Assembly: GCF_023278565.1 (NCBI RefSeq)
Contig: NC_064672.1
Location: 7,502,001-7,566,000 of the forward strand
Origin: Colletotrichum lupini
Taxonomy: Eukaryota; Ascomycota; Sordariomycetes; Glomerellales; Glomerellaceae
Direction of reading: 5' to 3'
DNA: 64,000 bases
Part shown: piece by piece, positions 12,929 to 25,846 of the stretch
Numbering within the stretch: position 1 is the first letter of the stretch
Layout of the letters: each line of letters opens with the position of its first letter
Position numbers and translations under genes: made by a program
Notes under the pieces: model-generated
Databases searched by the model: none
Seen by the model: the letters and a program-made list of their open reading frames with translations, nothing else
Told to the model about the DNA's origin: nothing

Positions 12929-15744
12929 ATAAGTTTTATTACTATAATTTTTATAATACGCTACGTACGTACTCTTTATACGCTACGTAGTTATTATTAT
13001 ATATTAAGATATTATTTAAATATATAATATAAACGATATTAACTAGGCCGCTTAGAACGTTATTAATATATATTTAAAAAGTCATAGGCGCGTTAGTTAG
13101 CTTAAAAAGTATAACTAAGTACTTAAACTACCTATATTTAATATAAAAAGCCGTTTTTTACTTATTACCCTTAACTATACGTATATAATAATACGCGTTT
13201 TTAAGGTCTAGCTTTATAAAAATAGAGGTATTAAATAGTCTATTTAGTATTTTTTTAATTAGTAATAGCGGCGTTCTATCTTTTTATATAATCTTATCAA
13301 TTACTTTATAATTAATATAAAGTTATAGCTCTTTTCCTTTTTTAAATATAAAAAGGATAAGTACTCTTACTAAGCTTATAGAGGGGTATATCTAGCCCTT
13401 AGCTTTTATTTTTATTAAATAGTTATATAAGATTTCGAACTTATAGTTTAATAATAAGTAAATAAGTCCTTAGGGAATAGGCGCCGCGTTGTTTAGTTTA
13501 ATATAATAATCGTATAGTACTCTATTTAATAATAAAATAGCCTTTTTTTTAAAAATAAGTTATTAAAATCTTAGTAACGTAGTTTTTAGTTCTTAGCTAC
13601 GCTCGCTAGTATTACGTTATTATTTATAACTAAGTCAATTATAATATGCGCAAGTATTATTAAAATTAAGTTATTTAATAGCCCCTTTTTTAGGGTATCT
13701 AAGTAAATATATCGTTCATAAATTAAATACTATTATTTTTTTTATTTCTAACTAATTAATAAGTTAATATCCTCTAGCTAGGGGAAATTAAGAATAAGTA
13801 TAAGCGCTGTAATATTAGCTATTATAAAGTAATATAGCTATATCTTTATTATATAGTTATTATTAATAATTCGAAGCCGTAAGTAATAGCTTTTTAATAT
13901 CTCTATTTATTTACCCTCTACGTTTATTAATTATAATAATAAGTAAATTCGTAAATTAGTATTAAAATTATTACATAGCCCGATACTAACTACGTTCCTT
14001 TTTATTCTTAAATCGATAAGGGCGCTTAGCTTTTTTTATATATAGTTTAAGTATATATAAGTTGGGATATCTAAGCGCCGCCCTTATTAATCGCTAGCTA
14101 CTCTTTTTATTAAAATAATATTCGAGCTTATTACTAGTCCGTACTATTTAGCTAGGGTAAGGTTTAATTAATAACTAATAGCTTTATACTCTTTTTAGTT
14201 ATATTTATAGTATATAACGCTTAGGTAACTATTAATAAAGTACTTAGTTTTATTATAATTATAATATTATTAATATTACTCCTATAATTATAAATAATCC
14301 CTTATAATATAGCTAGTTTTTTTATAATTATAATATATAGTATCCTTATTAAGCGAGTTACGGCGTGTTTTTTACGTATTTAACTTATTAATACCCCGGT
14401 ATTTTCTTATTAACTTATTTAAGTTTAAGTTAGAATATTACTTAGGGGACGTTTATAAGCTCCTTATTAATAATAAGGATTATTTAATACGTCTTATTAA
14501 TAATACTAACTATAAATAAGTTTATAAAAGTTCTATTTATAATACTATTACGAGGTTTAATTCGGGCTATAGCTTATTTATTAATATAAAGATCCTCTAT
14601 TTCTTTATTAAAATATATTTTAGTTTTATTTTAAACTTATTAATATAGCTAACGAACTCGTTAACTTTTTTTTTTAGCTTTATAAAGTATTATTTAGTTA
14701 TATACTCGTTATTATTCCTTAATTAATAAGATTAAATAAGTTATTTTATAAAAAGGTCTTTAGTTCTTTTTATATAACTTAGTTTATTATAAACCTAGGG
14801 GTCCTTTAGTAATTAAAAATATAATACATTTAAAAAGTTTTTATACTACTACTTAGGTAACTAACTATATATACTACTTTATTATAATCTATTTTTATTT
14901 ATTAAGCTTATAAATTAAAGTAATAGTAATAGTTAAAGAGGAAGCTCTATAAATCCCGTACCGATTTGTTAATATATAATAAGTTAAAGAAAAATAGCGG
15001 TTTAAATATAAATATTTTATTTATAATACTTACTTAAATTAGGAAGGAGTTAATAAATAGGGGCTTAGGTAATACGAACTTATTATTTTATTATTATTTA
15101 AGTAGCGCTTTAAATACGGTTTTATTTATTAAATTATCTTTAATCCGGAGGTTTACGTTCTCGTTTATATTAAAACTAACGTTCGAGGCTATTATAATTA
15201 AAACTATAGCCCTTAGCGCGGGGGCCGGGCTATTTAAAAAGTTTTATAAACGTTCTAAATTTACTTATATTTTACGTAAGTGCTTTTTATATATTATAAT
15301 AAGGATTTTGTTTTTAATTATCGTTCTTATTTTTATAGTTTTATTAGCTTATTATTTATCGTTTAGTTTAAATATTAATAAGTAAGGGTAAGAAGTTTAT
15401 TATTTTATTTAAAATTTATTAATATTCTTAGTAATACGGTCTTTTTATATTATTATTACGTTATTCGTCTTATTATACTTCGTTTCATATCGTTTATTAA
15501 GGAGGAGGCGACTTTAAGGGGTTTAATAAAAGAAAATCGTCTTTTTATTATTATTATAATACTAATTACGCTCTCTTATTACGTCTCGTTTTTATTAATA
15601 TTTTAAGTTTTCAACTTAGTCCCCTTTATAAATAAAGATTTTAAATTATTAATAAATATATAATATAAAGAAAAAGTTTATAGAGGCTAATTATTATTAG
15701 GGTTTAAAAAATAAATTATTAAAATCTATCCTTTGCTTAAGGTA

Positions 15745-15855
15745 TATTACTAGCGCTCTATATATACCTAAGCTACTCTTTTATTACTTAGTCCCCCTCT
15801 TTATACCCCCTGAGCTATCCCTTAACCGACGAGGCCTAACCGGCGAGGCCTGACA
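15745..15855 (-). repeat. 5' LTR of element A, half RIP-mutated
   Basis: On the minus strand the repeat begins TGTCAGG and ends near ..GTAATA, a RIP form of ..GTAACA, giving the usual TG..CA ends. The inner half (to about 15,795) is AT-converted. The outer 50 bases keep CpG, CpA and TpG. The inner limit is inferred from the TATTAC at 15,745, because the left copy is cut by the window start. Confidence 0.65.
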
Positions 15856-17886
15856 GTAGGTAACAAGCTCGAATCAATGCCACGGACGCTTTTTAAGGCT
15901 GAGCAAGTACCTAGTCTGGCTTGATCTGGTCCAAACTCTGGCGGCATTACTAGGCTATAGCAAGCCCCTCAATTCACTATGTCCGCCTCGGTACCTGCCT
16001 TGGTGACATGAATATTAGACTTGTGAACAATGGCTTAGTAATGAGTATTATCCAAGAAACTCAGACATTTTCAGAGCTCACATACATATTTTAAAAGAAT
16101 AAAATCGATGTCAATTACGATTGCAAAAGGTGAGCGAAATCCTCATACACACGACCAGTCGTTAACCTACCCCGCATTATCCCTAGGTGCCTACGACATT
16201 AGACTTATCGCGATCGAGGCCAAAGACAACCTGAACACAATCTTAGTTACTCTCTCCAAGTAGCCAGTCTCAATGACTCGGTTCCGTGCCATGACCTCCC
16301 ATACACGAGACCTGGCGAGCGTCTAGGAAGTCGACGACAAGCCCGCCACCACCGTATCTGCAACGACCAGACCATACTCATTACACACAACCTCAAGACA
16401 GCGCTCCTGCGGATGCGAAACAATTCAGAGCCTATAAGCAAAAGAATAGGGATCGATCAGACAGATAATGCAGAGCGTTTGAGGTAGTTCTAGTTCATGA
16501 TGAACATCTCCAGTGCCTGCTTTTGTGTTGAGATGACTCCGGAAAGAAGATGGCCATACCGCACAGGTATTTCGCTCAAGAACCATCTCACGATGATGAT
16601 ATGGGCCTCTCAAGAACTGGACAAACTTCACACTACAGGGAATAAGCCAAAGCCAAACATCACAGGACCGGGAAAGTGTTCCCCCCCAGATGACCTCCTC
16701 CGCGACCCCAATACTGGAACGTAGTACGAACCATCTCTGCCGCCACTACTACTGCAGATTGTGAATCATCCAAGAAGTCGCCTTCGTGCGCTTCTCCATC
16801 ATCCTCTATGCCCGCCAACTAACACGATGGTCCCACTTGATATGAGCAGTCTCGGCTCAGGTAACACCTCCTGGATATTTTAAAAGTCCAACTTCGCCGC
16901 TATCGCTCCGTCGGCCCGGAGACGATGCCATATGGTTGATTCAGAGCCAACACTTGCGTTTGTAAGAATGGCATTGTCTCCTTTTCCCGCATTCCGTTGC
17001 CTGCGGCAGGGCCTTTGGCCGCGGGAGAACTATAAAGAAACGCCCCGGTCGCTAAGCGCCTAGATATCGCAGCTATGTGGCATCGGCGGCCGGATGCCAC
17101 ATTCACTGGACCCGACGGTCTGGTAGCGTTAGCAAGTGCGGATATTCATGTACCTGCGTACAATATCCGTATCCGTGGTTCTTGTTCAACGGCTTGTACA
17201 TTGTAATGCCGGCCGCATTGACAGAGAGGATGTCCCCGTCCTCGCCCGTCAGGAAGTGCACCGGGCCGGGTCACACAGACCAACCGGTCCCGGAACCGGA
17301 CCCACTCTCCAGTGGTTGTTGATATCCGGGATGATAGTGAAAGGTACTGCCAATAGCTGCCCAGGCAGTCTAACGCACCGTTCGTCATCTATCATTTGCA
17401 GCCGGAATGACAGAACCCCACCCGCGTGCTTTCACTTCAACTATCAACTCGTTTGCCATACTGCACAGGTATCTTCATTGTGGAAACGCGGGGAATAGTG
17501 ATAGTGGGTGGAACGTGCGAAGATACGGTCGCCATTGCATGGAGATAACAAGTTGCTTCGGTCATCCTGGTTTCGGTCTATCCAACTCTCCAAGTAGGTA
17601 CCTACCTATCCGTAGTATACTTGAACTACCGATAACAATGCGGGGTTTAGCCACGCCCAACTCTATCTGTCCCGTATCGAGGAAAGACACGGTTTTCCGA
17701 CTCAGTGCACATATTACGCGTGATACGCTGGTTGATCGTCAGCACCAATAGTAGATAAGACTTCATAAGAGCATTAGTTCCCTTCCCTCAAGTTGTATAT
17801 TTGGTGATGTTGTCTCCGTGATCGACGCCTTACTTGAGTTGTGATTGAGTCTGGTCCAGGCCAAGCCCAAAACAGTTCCCTTCATC
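15856..17886. other. GC-balanced intergenic stretch, no supported gene
   Basis: This 2-kb stretch lies between element A and the MFS transporter. It is not RIP-mutated. Several open frames under 120 codons overlap on both strands, but none has recognisable motifs, consistent intron signals or conserved composition. It probably holds the transporter promoter. A pyrimidine-rich tract and ATG context precede 17,887. Confidence 0.5.
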
Positions 17887-18345
17887 ATGGCCGACATCAA
17901 GACAGAAAAGCCTCAGCCAGAGGTTTCCGACGTTGCGGACACGGCCGAGGCGTACACTGAGAAAGTCACACTATCCGAGCACGACTTGGAATTGGAACAA
18001 GCGTTGGCAAACTATGTTCCAGATTCTCCGGAAGAGAAGGCCCTCGTGCGGAAGCTCGACTTATACATGGTTAGGCTTTTTTTCCTCTTTTTTTCCTCCC
18101 TTCATCCCCCCTGGCTCGTCTGCTGGGTTGAACAGTAGTCGAACTCCGAGTCAGCAATGGCGCGATGCTAACGCCCATGGCAGGGGCCGACATTGTGGTT
18201 CATGTACATTTTAGCGTACATCGACAGGCAGAATATCGTGAGTCTATCGCGGCAGATTACACGCAGGGGTGTCCGAACTGACTTGTCACAAAGGGCAATG
18301 CCAAAGTTGCTGGTATGGAAGCAGACCTCAAACTCACAGACGACC
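17887..18345 (+). CDS. MFS transporter (Dal5/allantoate permease-like, ACS family), exons 1-3 of a gene split by a retrotransposon
   Basis: Exons are 17,887-18,069, 18,184-18,237 and 18,294-18,345, each bounded by GT-AG introns. They encode the cytoplasmic N-terminus, the first membrane segment with the family motif WFMYILAYIDRQNI, and GNAKVAGMEADLKLTDD. This matches the start of anion:cation symporter family permeases (Dal5, Tna1, Seo1 relatives). The ATG at 17,887 (ATCATGGCC) was chosen because upstream codons in frame start only with TTG. The donor GTAAGC at 18,346 opens intron 3. Thirty-six bases later a copia retrotransposon begins, and coding resumes at 25,847 in the correct phase. Exons show no RIP damage. 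The substrate cannot be told from sequence; carboxylate, allantoate or vitamin-type anions are usual for the family. Confidence 0.8.
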
Positions 18346-18376
18346 GTAAGCGCCCCTACACAGGCCCAGGCAAAAG

Positions 18377-18381
18377 GAGTC
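18377..18381. repeat. Left target-site duplication of element C (GAGTC)
   Basis: Five bases abut the left LTR and correspond to GAGTT at 25,804-25,808. The single difference is C-to-T where the right copy is followed by A, the preferred RIP context. Confidence 0.7.
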
Positions 18382-18586
18382 TATCGGATTAGAAGTCCAA
18401 TTCGACCGCGGCATACAGCCGACTGCGCAGGGGCTAATTAGGGGCCCTATTTATAATTATCATAGCCAGCCCAACCTACGGTTAGAACCTCCTTTTTATA
18501 CCTACTACGCAAATATTTATATAATTTAATTAATCTCTTTATTAACTACGGTTCGAACTAACTACCCTATAATAAGGATACTAATA
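18382..18586 (+). repeat. 5' LTR of element C
   Basis: This 205-bp repeat is co-linear with 25,599-25,803. Its first 60 bases keep CpA/TpG dinucleotides (GCATACAGCCGACTGCG), while the partner is mutated there, so RIP stops just inside the element next to the exon. Confidence 0.88.
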
Positions 18587-21500
18587 CTAATTAGTAATTA
18601 AATTCTATTATTATAAATTAGTAAAGTATCTTATTACGTAAAAAAAACGACCTCTTAATATTACACGGGATAAGAGATTCGTACTAATTAACTTTATAAA
18701 AATAAATAAAAAAAGAGGCGATTCTTAAATACCGTACGGAATTAAGTAATTATAGCCCTTTATTACTTACGAGAGGTCGACGTTTATTATGTTAAACTAT
18801 ATTAATTAATAGAACTACTTAAGTAACTAGCCTTTTACTGTCGCCCCGAGTAGCTTTTTTACTAAATAACTTTTTTATAGCTAGCCCGCGATTAGAAATT
18901 AACTAGTTAAATTAGTAAAAAAAAATACTTATATAACGACTACCTACTTAATTAATTAGCGCGACGAACGAGCTTAATAATACGGTATAAAAAAGTACTA
19001 TACGATTAAAAAAGAAGATCTTTAAATATAAATATTCTTATTTAGTAATAAAAGTAACCCTATAGGAGTTATTAAACTAAGAGATTTATAGTATATAAAA
19101 AAGTCTATTATTACGAGGATCTTATAAGTACGACTTTAAGCCCGTAATCTAAACGACCTCTTTATAGCTCCCTTAACTACCCTCTAGGTATTACTTAAGA
19201 ATATAATATAAGGGACGGTTTAATAAGGGAGGAGGGGATTTAGAGGTCTTAATAGTATCGAGTTAAGAGTATTACGGATCTTAAAAATTAACTTAAAAAG
19301 AAAACGGCTACCCTAAAGTAGTCTTACGACCTCTCGCTAAAATTACTATTAGCTTAAAAAAAAGCTAAAAAAACGAGGATTTAAAAAGAAAAAAAAAGAA
19401 TTTTCTAAAGGGCTACTAAAAGGCTTCTTTTTATATTAACTCCCGGCGCGAGATTACTAATTTTAAGAAATTAACTAAGTAATAAAAAGGATTATTAATA
19501 AGTAATAATTACCTAACCGTAATTAAGCTATAAAAAAGACTACTTAAAAAATATAAAATAGGGTACTAAGAGGTCGTAAAAAATAAAATCTCTAAGTATT
19601 TAACCTTATTACGTACGAATAATAAATAAGTATTTTTTAATAAGTCCTTAAAATCTACGATCTTATAAAAAAGAGGGCTTAACTTCGTTAACTATACTTA
19701 ACGGCTTATATAGTTCCTAATAGCTTATATAGCTCCTTTACGAGCCGCCCGGTATTTACTTTTAACTATTCTTATAAAATACTACTCTAAAAGAGGTAGG
19801 TTAAAAAAAGAAGCTATTTAGAAATTATAAAGAGCACGAGGCTTAGGAAGCTAAAAATATATAAAATAGTAGAAATCGGTAATTAGTAAAGATCCCGAGA
19901 CTAATTACTATATCTTTTTATAGTAATATAAACGTTTACCGCTATTATTATAAAAAAGAACTATTAAAACCTACCCTTTTATACTAAATAAAAAAGAGGA
20001 TCTTAGTAAGTACGATAGCTAGCGATTTAGAAAAGTAATAGTAATTACTAAAAATAATAAAAACGAGAGTAGTAGCGAGATAGTAAGAAGAAGTAAAAAT
20101 CTCCTAGACCTTAATAAATTCGTTAGGTAATAAAAGTACGGATTTATTATAACTAGCGCGTAGATTAGATATATCCTTATTAAAATTAAATACGCTAATA
20201 ACTACTAATACGGGCATAAGCTAGAGTACGACCCTTAGTAAATTAGGGTAAAAAAGAAGAGGACGAAACCTAATCTTAAATAGAATCCTAATCCTTTATA
20301 AATAAGTAAATATTAACCCGGATTATTAAGGGACGTAAATATACCGAATTATAAATTAGCTTAACGGTAAGTAAATTAACGCGGTATTAATTTATTTAAC
20401 TAAGGTCTATAAGAAAAAGGGGCTATAGGGGTAACCCCTATTTTATAAGATCGTAAACGACCTTAGCTACTAGCTAAACGAATAGTTCGCAAGCGTAAGC
20501 CTAGGAATTATAAAAGTAGTTAATAAATTCCTCTACGGGTAAGGGGTATTACTAGCGTAATTATAATCGTAAGAGCTATACGAAATATTAATAGCGATAA
20601 TTATAAAAGAGGAATTCGTATTATAGAACTAAGTATAAGTCGATGGAGCGTATAATCGCTTTAATAAATTTAAAAAAAGGGTAAATAACCTAGATTTCCT
20701 CCCTATAATTACTAAAAAAGATCTATCGTTATAAAAGGATATACCGGAGTAAAATATAGTACTAAAAGTACGATAATCGATAATTCTGCTTATTTCGATC
20801 TATAACTCGTTATTGTTATTAATATAAAATTCGGCGCTAATCGGCTAATAAAAAAGGAGGTAAACGACCCGAAGTTATTAATAATACGTAGCGACGCAAG
20901 GATTATATATAAATACTAAAAATCTAATAGTAAATACGAGGCAATTTATAAACTTTAAAAAGATCTTCTTAAAAAAGAAATTGTACTCTAGGGGGAAGTA
21001 TAAGGTCTTATAAAAAACCCTAACGATATTTTACGATTATTACAAAAAAGTCGGAATTAGGGAATACTAATACTATTTAGTAATTAATATCGTACTCGTA
21101 AGTAAAGCCTCTAATTATTATTACGAAGCGGTACGTAATTTTAATTAAAACGACTTTTTTAATATAATTAACGTAATCCGAAGCTACTTCGAGACCTATA
21201 ATAAGAACCTAGAGCTCCTATTTAAACTACGAGCAATTTCTTTTATATTTATAGCTAGGATAATAAAGGGTAAATCGTAAATAGAGATCCTTAAAAAGCT
21301 TATTAATCGAATCGATAAGCTAGTAAAAACCTAGCTAAATAAGGGGATAAACGAGCGGAAAGTCGGATATCTCTATATTATAGTCTAGCGTATATTAAAA
21401 ATAAAAATAACCCTATACTAGGCACCCAAAAACTACTAAACGCTCTACTTAAGGCTAAGATCTAGCTTTAATATTAAAATAAAAATACCGCGCTAAACCT

Positions 21501-21599
21501 ACTTCTAAATATATAATAGCCCTTATTAATAATATTAAGTCGATCGAACGTATAATAAAAAAAAAAAAGAGGCTAAATACGGTAATTACTAATAAAAAG

Positions 21600-24500
21600 G
21601 CCTAGATTTATTAAATAAGTAGAGATTTAACTTACGGGTAAGGTAATAAAAAAAGTAATATTATATTTATAAAAAAGATAAATATTAATTAAGTAACTAC
21701 TCTAAAAAAGAGCGTATTAAATCGTACGAATAGTATAAAAAGTCGAGGGTAGTAAACGGTAAAACTAGCCCTCGTCGGTTTAACTAATTCTTTATTATAT
21801 ATAAAAGTAAATCCGGGGGTATAAAACCTAGCGACGGTAGCTAAAGTAACGGCCTAAAGTATATACCCCCTATAAGAGATTTAGAAAATAAAGAAGATCT
21901 TACCCCCTATACTAACGAATTAGATTATAATAAAATCGATAATATTAACTACTCTTTTTTTACCCCGTTAGCTTCTAAAGGATATACGAGGCTAAACGAA
22001 TAGAAAGTAGTAAAAGCTCTTAATAAATAAGTTTTTATTTACGAATAGTAAGAGAAGGTCCCTTAGATAACGAATATAGAGGTAGCTAAAAGGGCAAATT
22101 TAACAGGGCCGAAGCCCATTCTTTTAATAATTAAAAAGAAGACGCTATTTTTTTTAATATTTAAAAAAAAAGAATATAGTACTAAGTAAATTTAGGGGTA
22201 GTTAGAAGGGTCCTTTTTATACTACTTAGATCCCTCGAATACTAAGCTCGTATAAGCATTTTATATAAATAAAAAGTACGGCTTAAATAATTTTTATAGG
22301 ATTATCCTAGACACTAGGGTATTATAATAGTTAATTAAAAAAAAAGAGTAATTCTAAGCGCTATAAAAGATCGCGCTAATAATACTTAATACGTCGATAG
22401 TAGGTATTACGAGGATTAGTTTTAGCCTAGGTAAGGAAATCGTCGCTCTAGGTATAATAAAAATAGAGACGCACTTCGGAATAATAACTTTTTATATTTT
22501 ACTTATTAATACCCCATTTCTCTTATATCTAAAAGATATAGATCGACTAGGTATTATATTTAATAATACGAAGAACAGAATCTCTAATAATAAGTATTTT
22601 AAAATAGTCGAACGATAATAGGGGTATACGTTTATAAAGTTTATTAATAATACGAAGTCGATTAAATACCTAACGGAAAGTAAGCTTAGAAGACTATATT
22701 AGAGATTTAGGTACCCGTTAGTTACGAGGCTATATAACTTCCTAAAGTAATTAAGTAATAATAATATTAAAATAGGGGCGCTAGAGTAGTTAACGAAAGT
22801 ATATTACTAATATTAAATAAATACGCAAAGCCTACGCAGATTTAAGTTTAAATTACGTAATAAGCTTAACTTTAATTAGGAAATCGTCGTCGATATTTTA
22901 TATTTAAATAGTTAACTAGTATTATATATAATTAATATAGCTATATCTTTCTAAGTAGGGTAATTCCTCTAGGATTTATAAGTAAAGATAGTATGGGCAG
23001 CCCTATAAAAAAGCTAAATTAATATATACTAAGGACTACTAAACGGTATTAGAACCGACGCTAGTACTAGCTTTAAGTCGGTAAAATTTAGGGATAATAT
23101 AACAGCCTATAGTATATAGCTAAAAGTTATACCCGTTAAAGCGCACTATAGTATTAAAAAAATAAAAAGGGCATACTAGTAGTTAAAAAGGGCGTTTAGA
23201 ATTATTAAAGAGGAAAATCCGGATTTTATTAATAATAAATACCTCTAGATAATACTTAAATATTATAACGATACTATAGGGCCTAACGGACTTATACTAA
23301 CGCTATTAGTATTTAGAGCATATCTAAGAACGACCTTAGCTTCGCTACTATTACTAAGTATAAGCTAACGAGCCTAAGTAATTAAAAAAGTAATATAAGT
23401 ACTACGCGAGGTAAGTATAAGAAGGTAAATTAACGAGGTAATTACTACGCATAATAAGCTTAATATAAGGGGTAATCTAAATATATTATTAAATTCGTAT
23501 ATATAAGTATAGTGCGAAATTACTTAATAATAGGCTAGGCTATATAAATTAATTTTTGTTAACGAGCGCTCTTATATAGTCGCAAGAGATCGTAACTAGC
23601 TACTTAAAATATTAATTATAGTAGTTAAACCGTACTATATAAATCCTAACGAAGTAATTTCTAATCTATAAAAAGAAAAAGAGCTAGGGGAAACTATATA
23701 ACCCGTAAAAGAGGTATAGGAAATTATCCTTAACGAAATCGTTATAGTAGTATTAATAAACGACGAGAAAAAAAAATTACTAAAATGGCACTAATATTAC
23801 TAATAAGACGTTATAAAAGACTATAACGGCAAGCCCTAACGCGGTAATTTATTACTAATAACGAGGTAATTAATACCTTTTATATAACAAAAAAGAAAGC
23901 CGATTTTAAGCTAGTAGTTAAACTACGTAAAGAAAGTATAATTATAACTATTAAAAAGCCGTATAAGGGATCAGATCTTATTAAAGTAAACACTCTTCGT
24001 AATTAAAGGGTCTATCGATTTATCCTATACGACTTAGAAAAACATATAAACCTCTACATATTTAAATTATAAATAGTTTATAAGATTAAAGGGAAAAGAA
24101 TACCCTAGCTATACGAGAAGTCTAAATATATAATTTAGGGGTACGGCGACGTTAAAAAGGCGACGCTACTTATATAATTACCCACTATATAGCGCTATAA
24201 CTAACGATTAATAATAGTACTAATAATATCGCTATAGAAGAAGGGATACGAGATTTAGAGCCGTAATATTACCTAAGCCTATACCTAATCGGCCACAGGG
24301 CTTATAAAAAAAATCCTAGCCTATTTACTAAAAGAAATAGTTAGTAAGTACTTAAAAAGCACGATTATTAAAGTACTTAAGTTACTATATAGGCTCGTAA
24401 AATCGGGCACTTATTAATAAGCTACTTACTACGATTTTTATATTAATTAATTATTAATAATTACTTTTACGTACGACCCGTACTTATTAATTACGGAGTA

Positions 24501-25500
24501 CGAAGGTAACTAATTTAAAATCGTTAGAATATAGACCGATAATATATTAGGCCTATCCGATATTAATTTTATAAAAAAGGAGGATAAGGAGCTCTAAAAA
24601 GCGGGCTTCGTAATAAAGCTAAAAGAGGTCCTTATAATAAATATACCCCTAGTATTTAATAGTAGGATTTTTATAATCGAAGGGGAAACCGTCGTTTTTT
24701 AGTAAAAGGGGTAAGGCGAGAAGATTAACCTCGTCGATCTAAATATAATTAATATTAAGAAGTAGTATAAGGCTAAGCTTATGCGAGGGGTATATATTAT
24801 AAGTATTTATTAGCCTAAAGTAATTTTTAACTACGCTAGGGTAGCATAGGCTATAAATCTAACTAAATAAGACGTTAAAATACTTAATAAGCGGCTTAAG
24901 TAATAGAAAACGAATCTTAATCGAGGTCTCGTTTACTACCTAATCGACCTTATAACTAGTAAGCTCTACGTCTTTATTAATAAGTTATTTACGAATAATA
25001 ACGACCTTACTTCGTAATTAGGGTATATTATTATCCTAGCTAACGAGAGTATAAGCGAGAGCGAATTTACTATATATAATAATATAATCCACTACTCGTT
25101 AATTAAAAATAAGTAGGTAATAAGAAGTATATTAGCGTCGGAGGTCTATAGTATAATTAACGGCGTTAACCTTTCTTATATAATTTTAATAATACTAAAG
25201 AAGATTATTAATTAAATTAGCCTTCTACCTATTCTAACGGTTATTTATACCGATTCCTACTCGCTATATAAATACCTTATTAAATTAAGAATAATAATAA
25301 AAAAGAGGCTTATAATTAATATTATAACCCTTAAGTAATTATATAAAAGGTATAAGATACTCGAGATCCGTTAGATTAATAATAAAAATAACCTCGCAAA
25401 CGTTTTTATAAAAGTAGTACTAAATAAGGGATTAGAGTAATTCGTAAGTAATAAAAAAAGTTACTATACGAATAAAGGAATAGGTTATATAAAAAGAGTA
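21600..25500 (+). pseudogene. Degraded gag 3' end and pol of element C (copia order PR-INT-RT-RH)
   Basis: Successive plus-strand frames match copia polyprotein landmarks: zinc knuckle, aspartic protease, the integrase region (about 22.7-23.6 kb, weak), reverse transcriptase and RNase H at the 3' end. The RNase H terminus close to the right LTR, with no integrase after it, separates copia from gypsy. All frames are broken by TAA/TAG. Confidence 0.7.
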
Positions 25501-25598
25501 AAAAAAAGGGGAAAAGGAGACGACTTAGTAAACGGGCCCAAGGTCGAATTATACCTCTAACTATAGTAATTAAATTAATAAAAAAAAGAGAAAGTTAA

Positions 25599-25803
25599 TA
25601 TCGGATTAAAAGTCTAATTTAACCGTAATATATAGCTAACTACGCAGGGGCTAATTAGGGGCCCTATTTATAATTATTATAGCTAGCCTAACCTACGGTT
25701 AGAACCTCCTTTTTATACCTACTACGTAGATATTTATATAGTTTAATTAATCTCTTCGTTAACTACGGTTCGAACTAACTACCCTGTAATAGGGATACTA
25801 ATA
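25599..25803 (+). repeat. 3' LTR of element C
   Basis: This is the partner of 18,382-18,586, with equal length. It is mutated throughout its first 60 bases, less so in the conserved GGGGCTAATTAGGGGCCC core. It is followed by the target duplication GAGTT. Confidence 0.88.
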
Positions 25804-25846
25804 GAGTTAAAGAAATCGGTATTAACAAAGATGATGTATAATGCAG

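Larger units (their letters stand above)
1..15855 (-). mobile_element. Outer RIP-degraded Ty3/gypsy LTR retrotransposon (element A)
   Basis: The first 105 bases match 15,751-15,855 without gaps, as terminal direct repeats. The right copy ends in unmutated ..CCTGACA and the left copy in the RIP-mutated ..CTTAATA. Read on the minus strand, about 13,270-13,340 resembles a Ty3/gypsy reverse transcriptase block of the LRLCVDYRxLN type, with stops and substitutions explained by C-to-T/G-to-A. The next reverse transcriptase/RNase H segment (like EPARVKAI..W..SVK..Q.FLGF) appears only beyond the second insertion, at about 4,150-4,270. The element is therefore split in its reverse transcriptase by element B (4,322-12,928). 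Without B it would be about 7.2 kb. Gag/protease should lie in 13.5-15.7 kb and integrase in 0.1-4.1 kb. The flank GTAGG at 15,856 is a candidate target duplication whose partner lies outside the window. No open reading frame survives. Confidence 0.75.
18382..25803 (+). mobile_element. RIP-degraded Ty1/copia LTR retrotransposon in an MFS gene intron (element C)
   Basis: The 7,422-bp element has 205-bp LTRs at both ends and a 5-bp target duplication (GAGTC/GAGTT). Plus-strand translation shows the copia order. A gag CCHC-like knuckle followed by S-K-K-E-R lies at about 21,650-21,735, and a protease-like ILDT at about 22,300. Reverse transcriptase with a VRI-x-TDN box lies at about 24,520, where fungal copia elements have MQTDD in place of YVDD. 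RNase H lies at about 25,140-25,480, with I-Y-T-D-S and the terminal N-x-L-A-x-x-F-x-K segment ending near LE-x-FVSNKK. A purine-rich tract (AAAAAAAGAGAAAG) directly precedes the right LTR. Stops occur mainly at former Gln/Trp codons. The element cannot be mobile on its own. Confidence 0.88.

Noticed and set aside
16247..17751. Several 60-120 codon frames between element A and the MFS gene
   Set aside because: They overlap on both strands, lack motifs and intron logic, and have no consistent codon pattern.
25831..25846. ATGATG at 25,831 as start of an independent MFS gene
   Set aside because: The bases lie in the former intron. Splicing to 25,847 restores the family motif LTDDQY..LSIFFIGY and an exact codon count, and a gene starting here would lack the first membrane helix.
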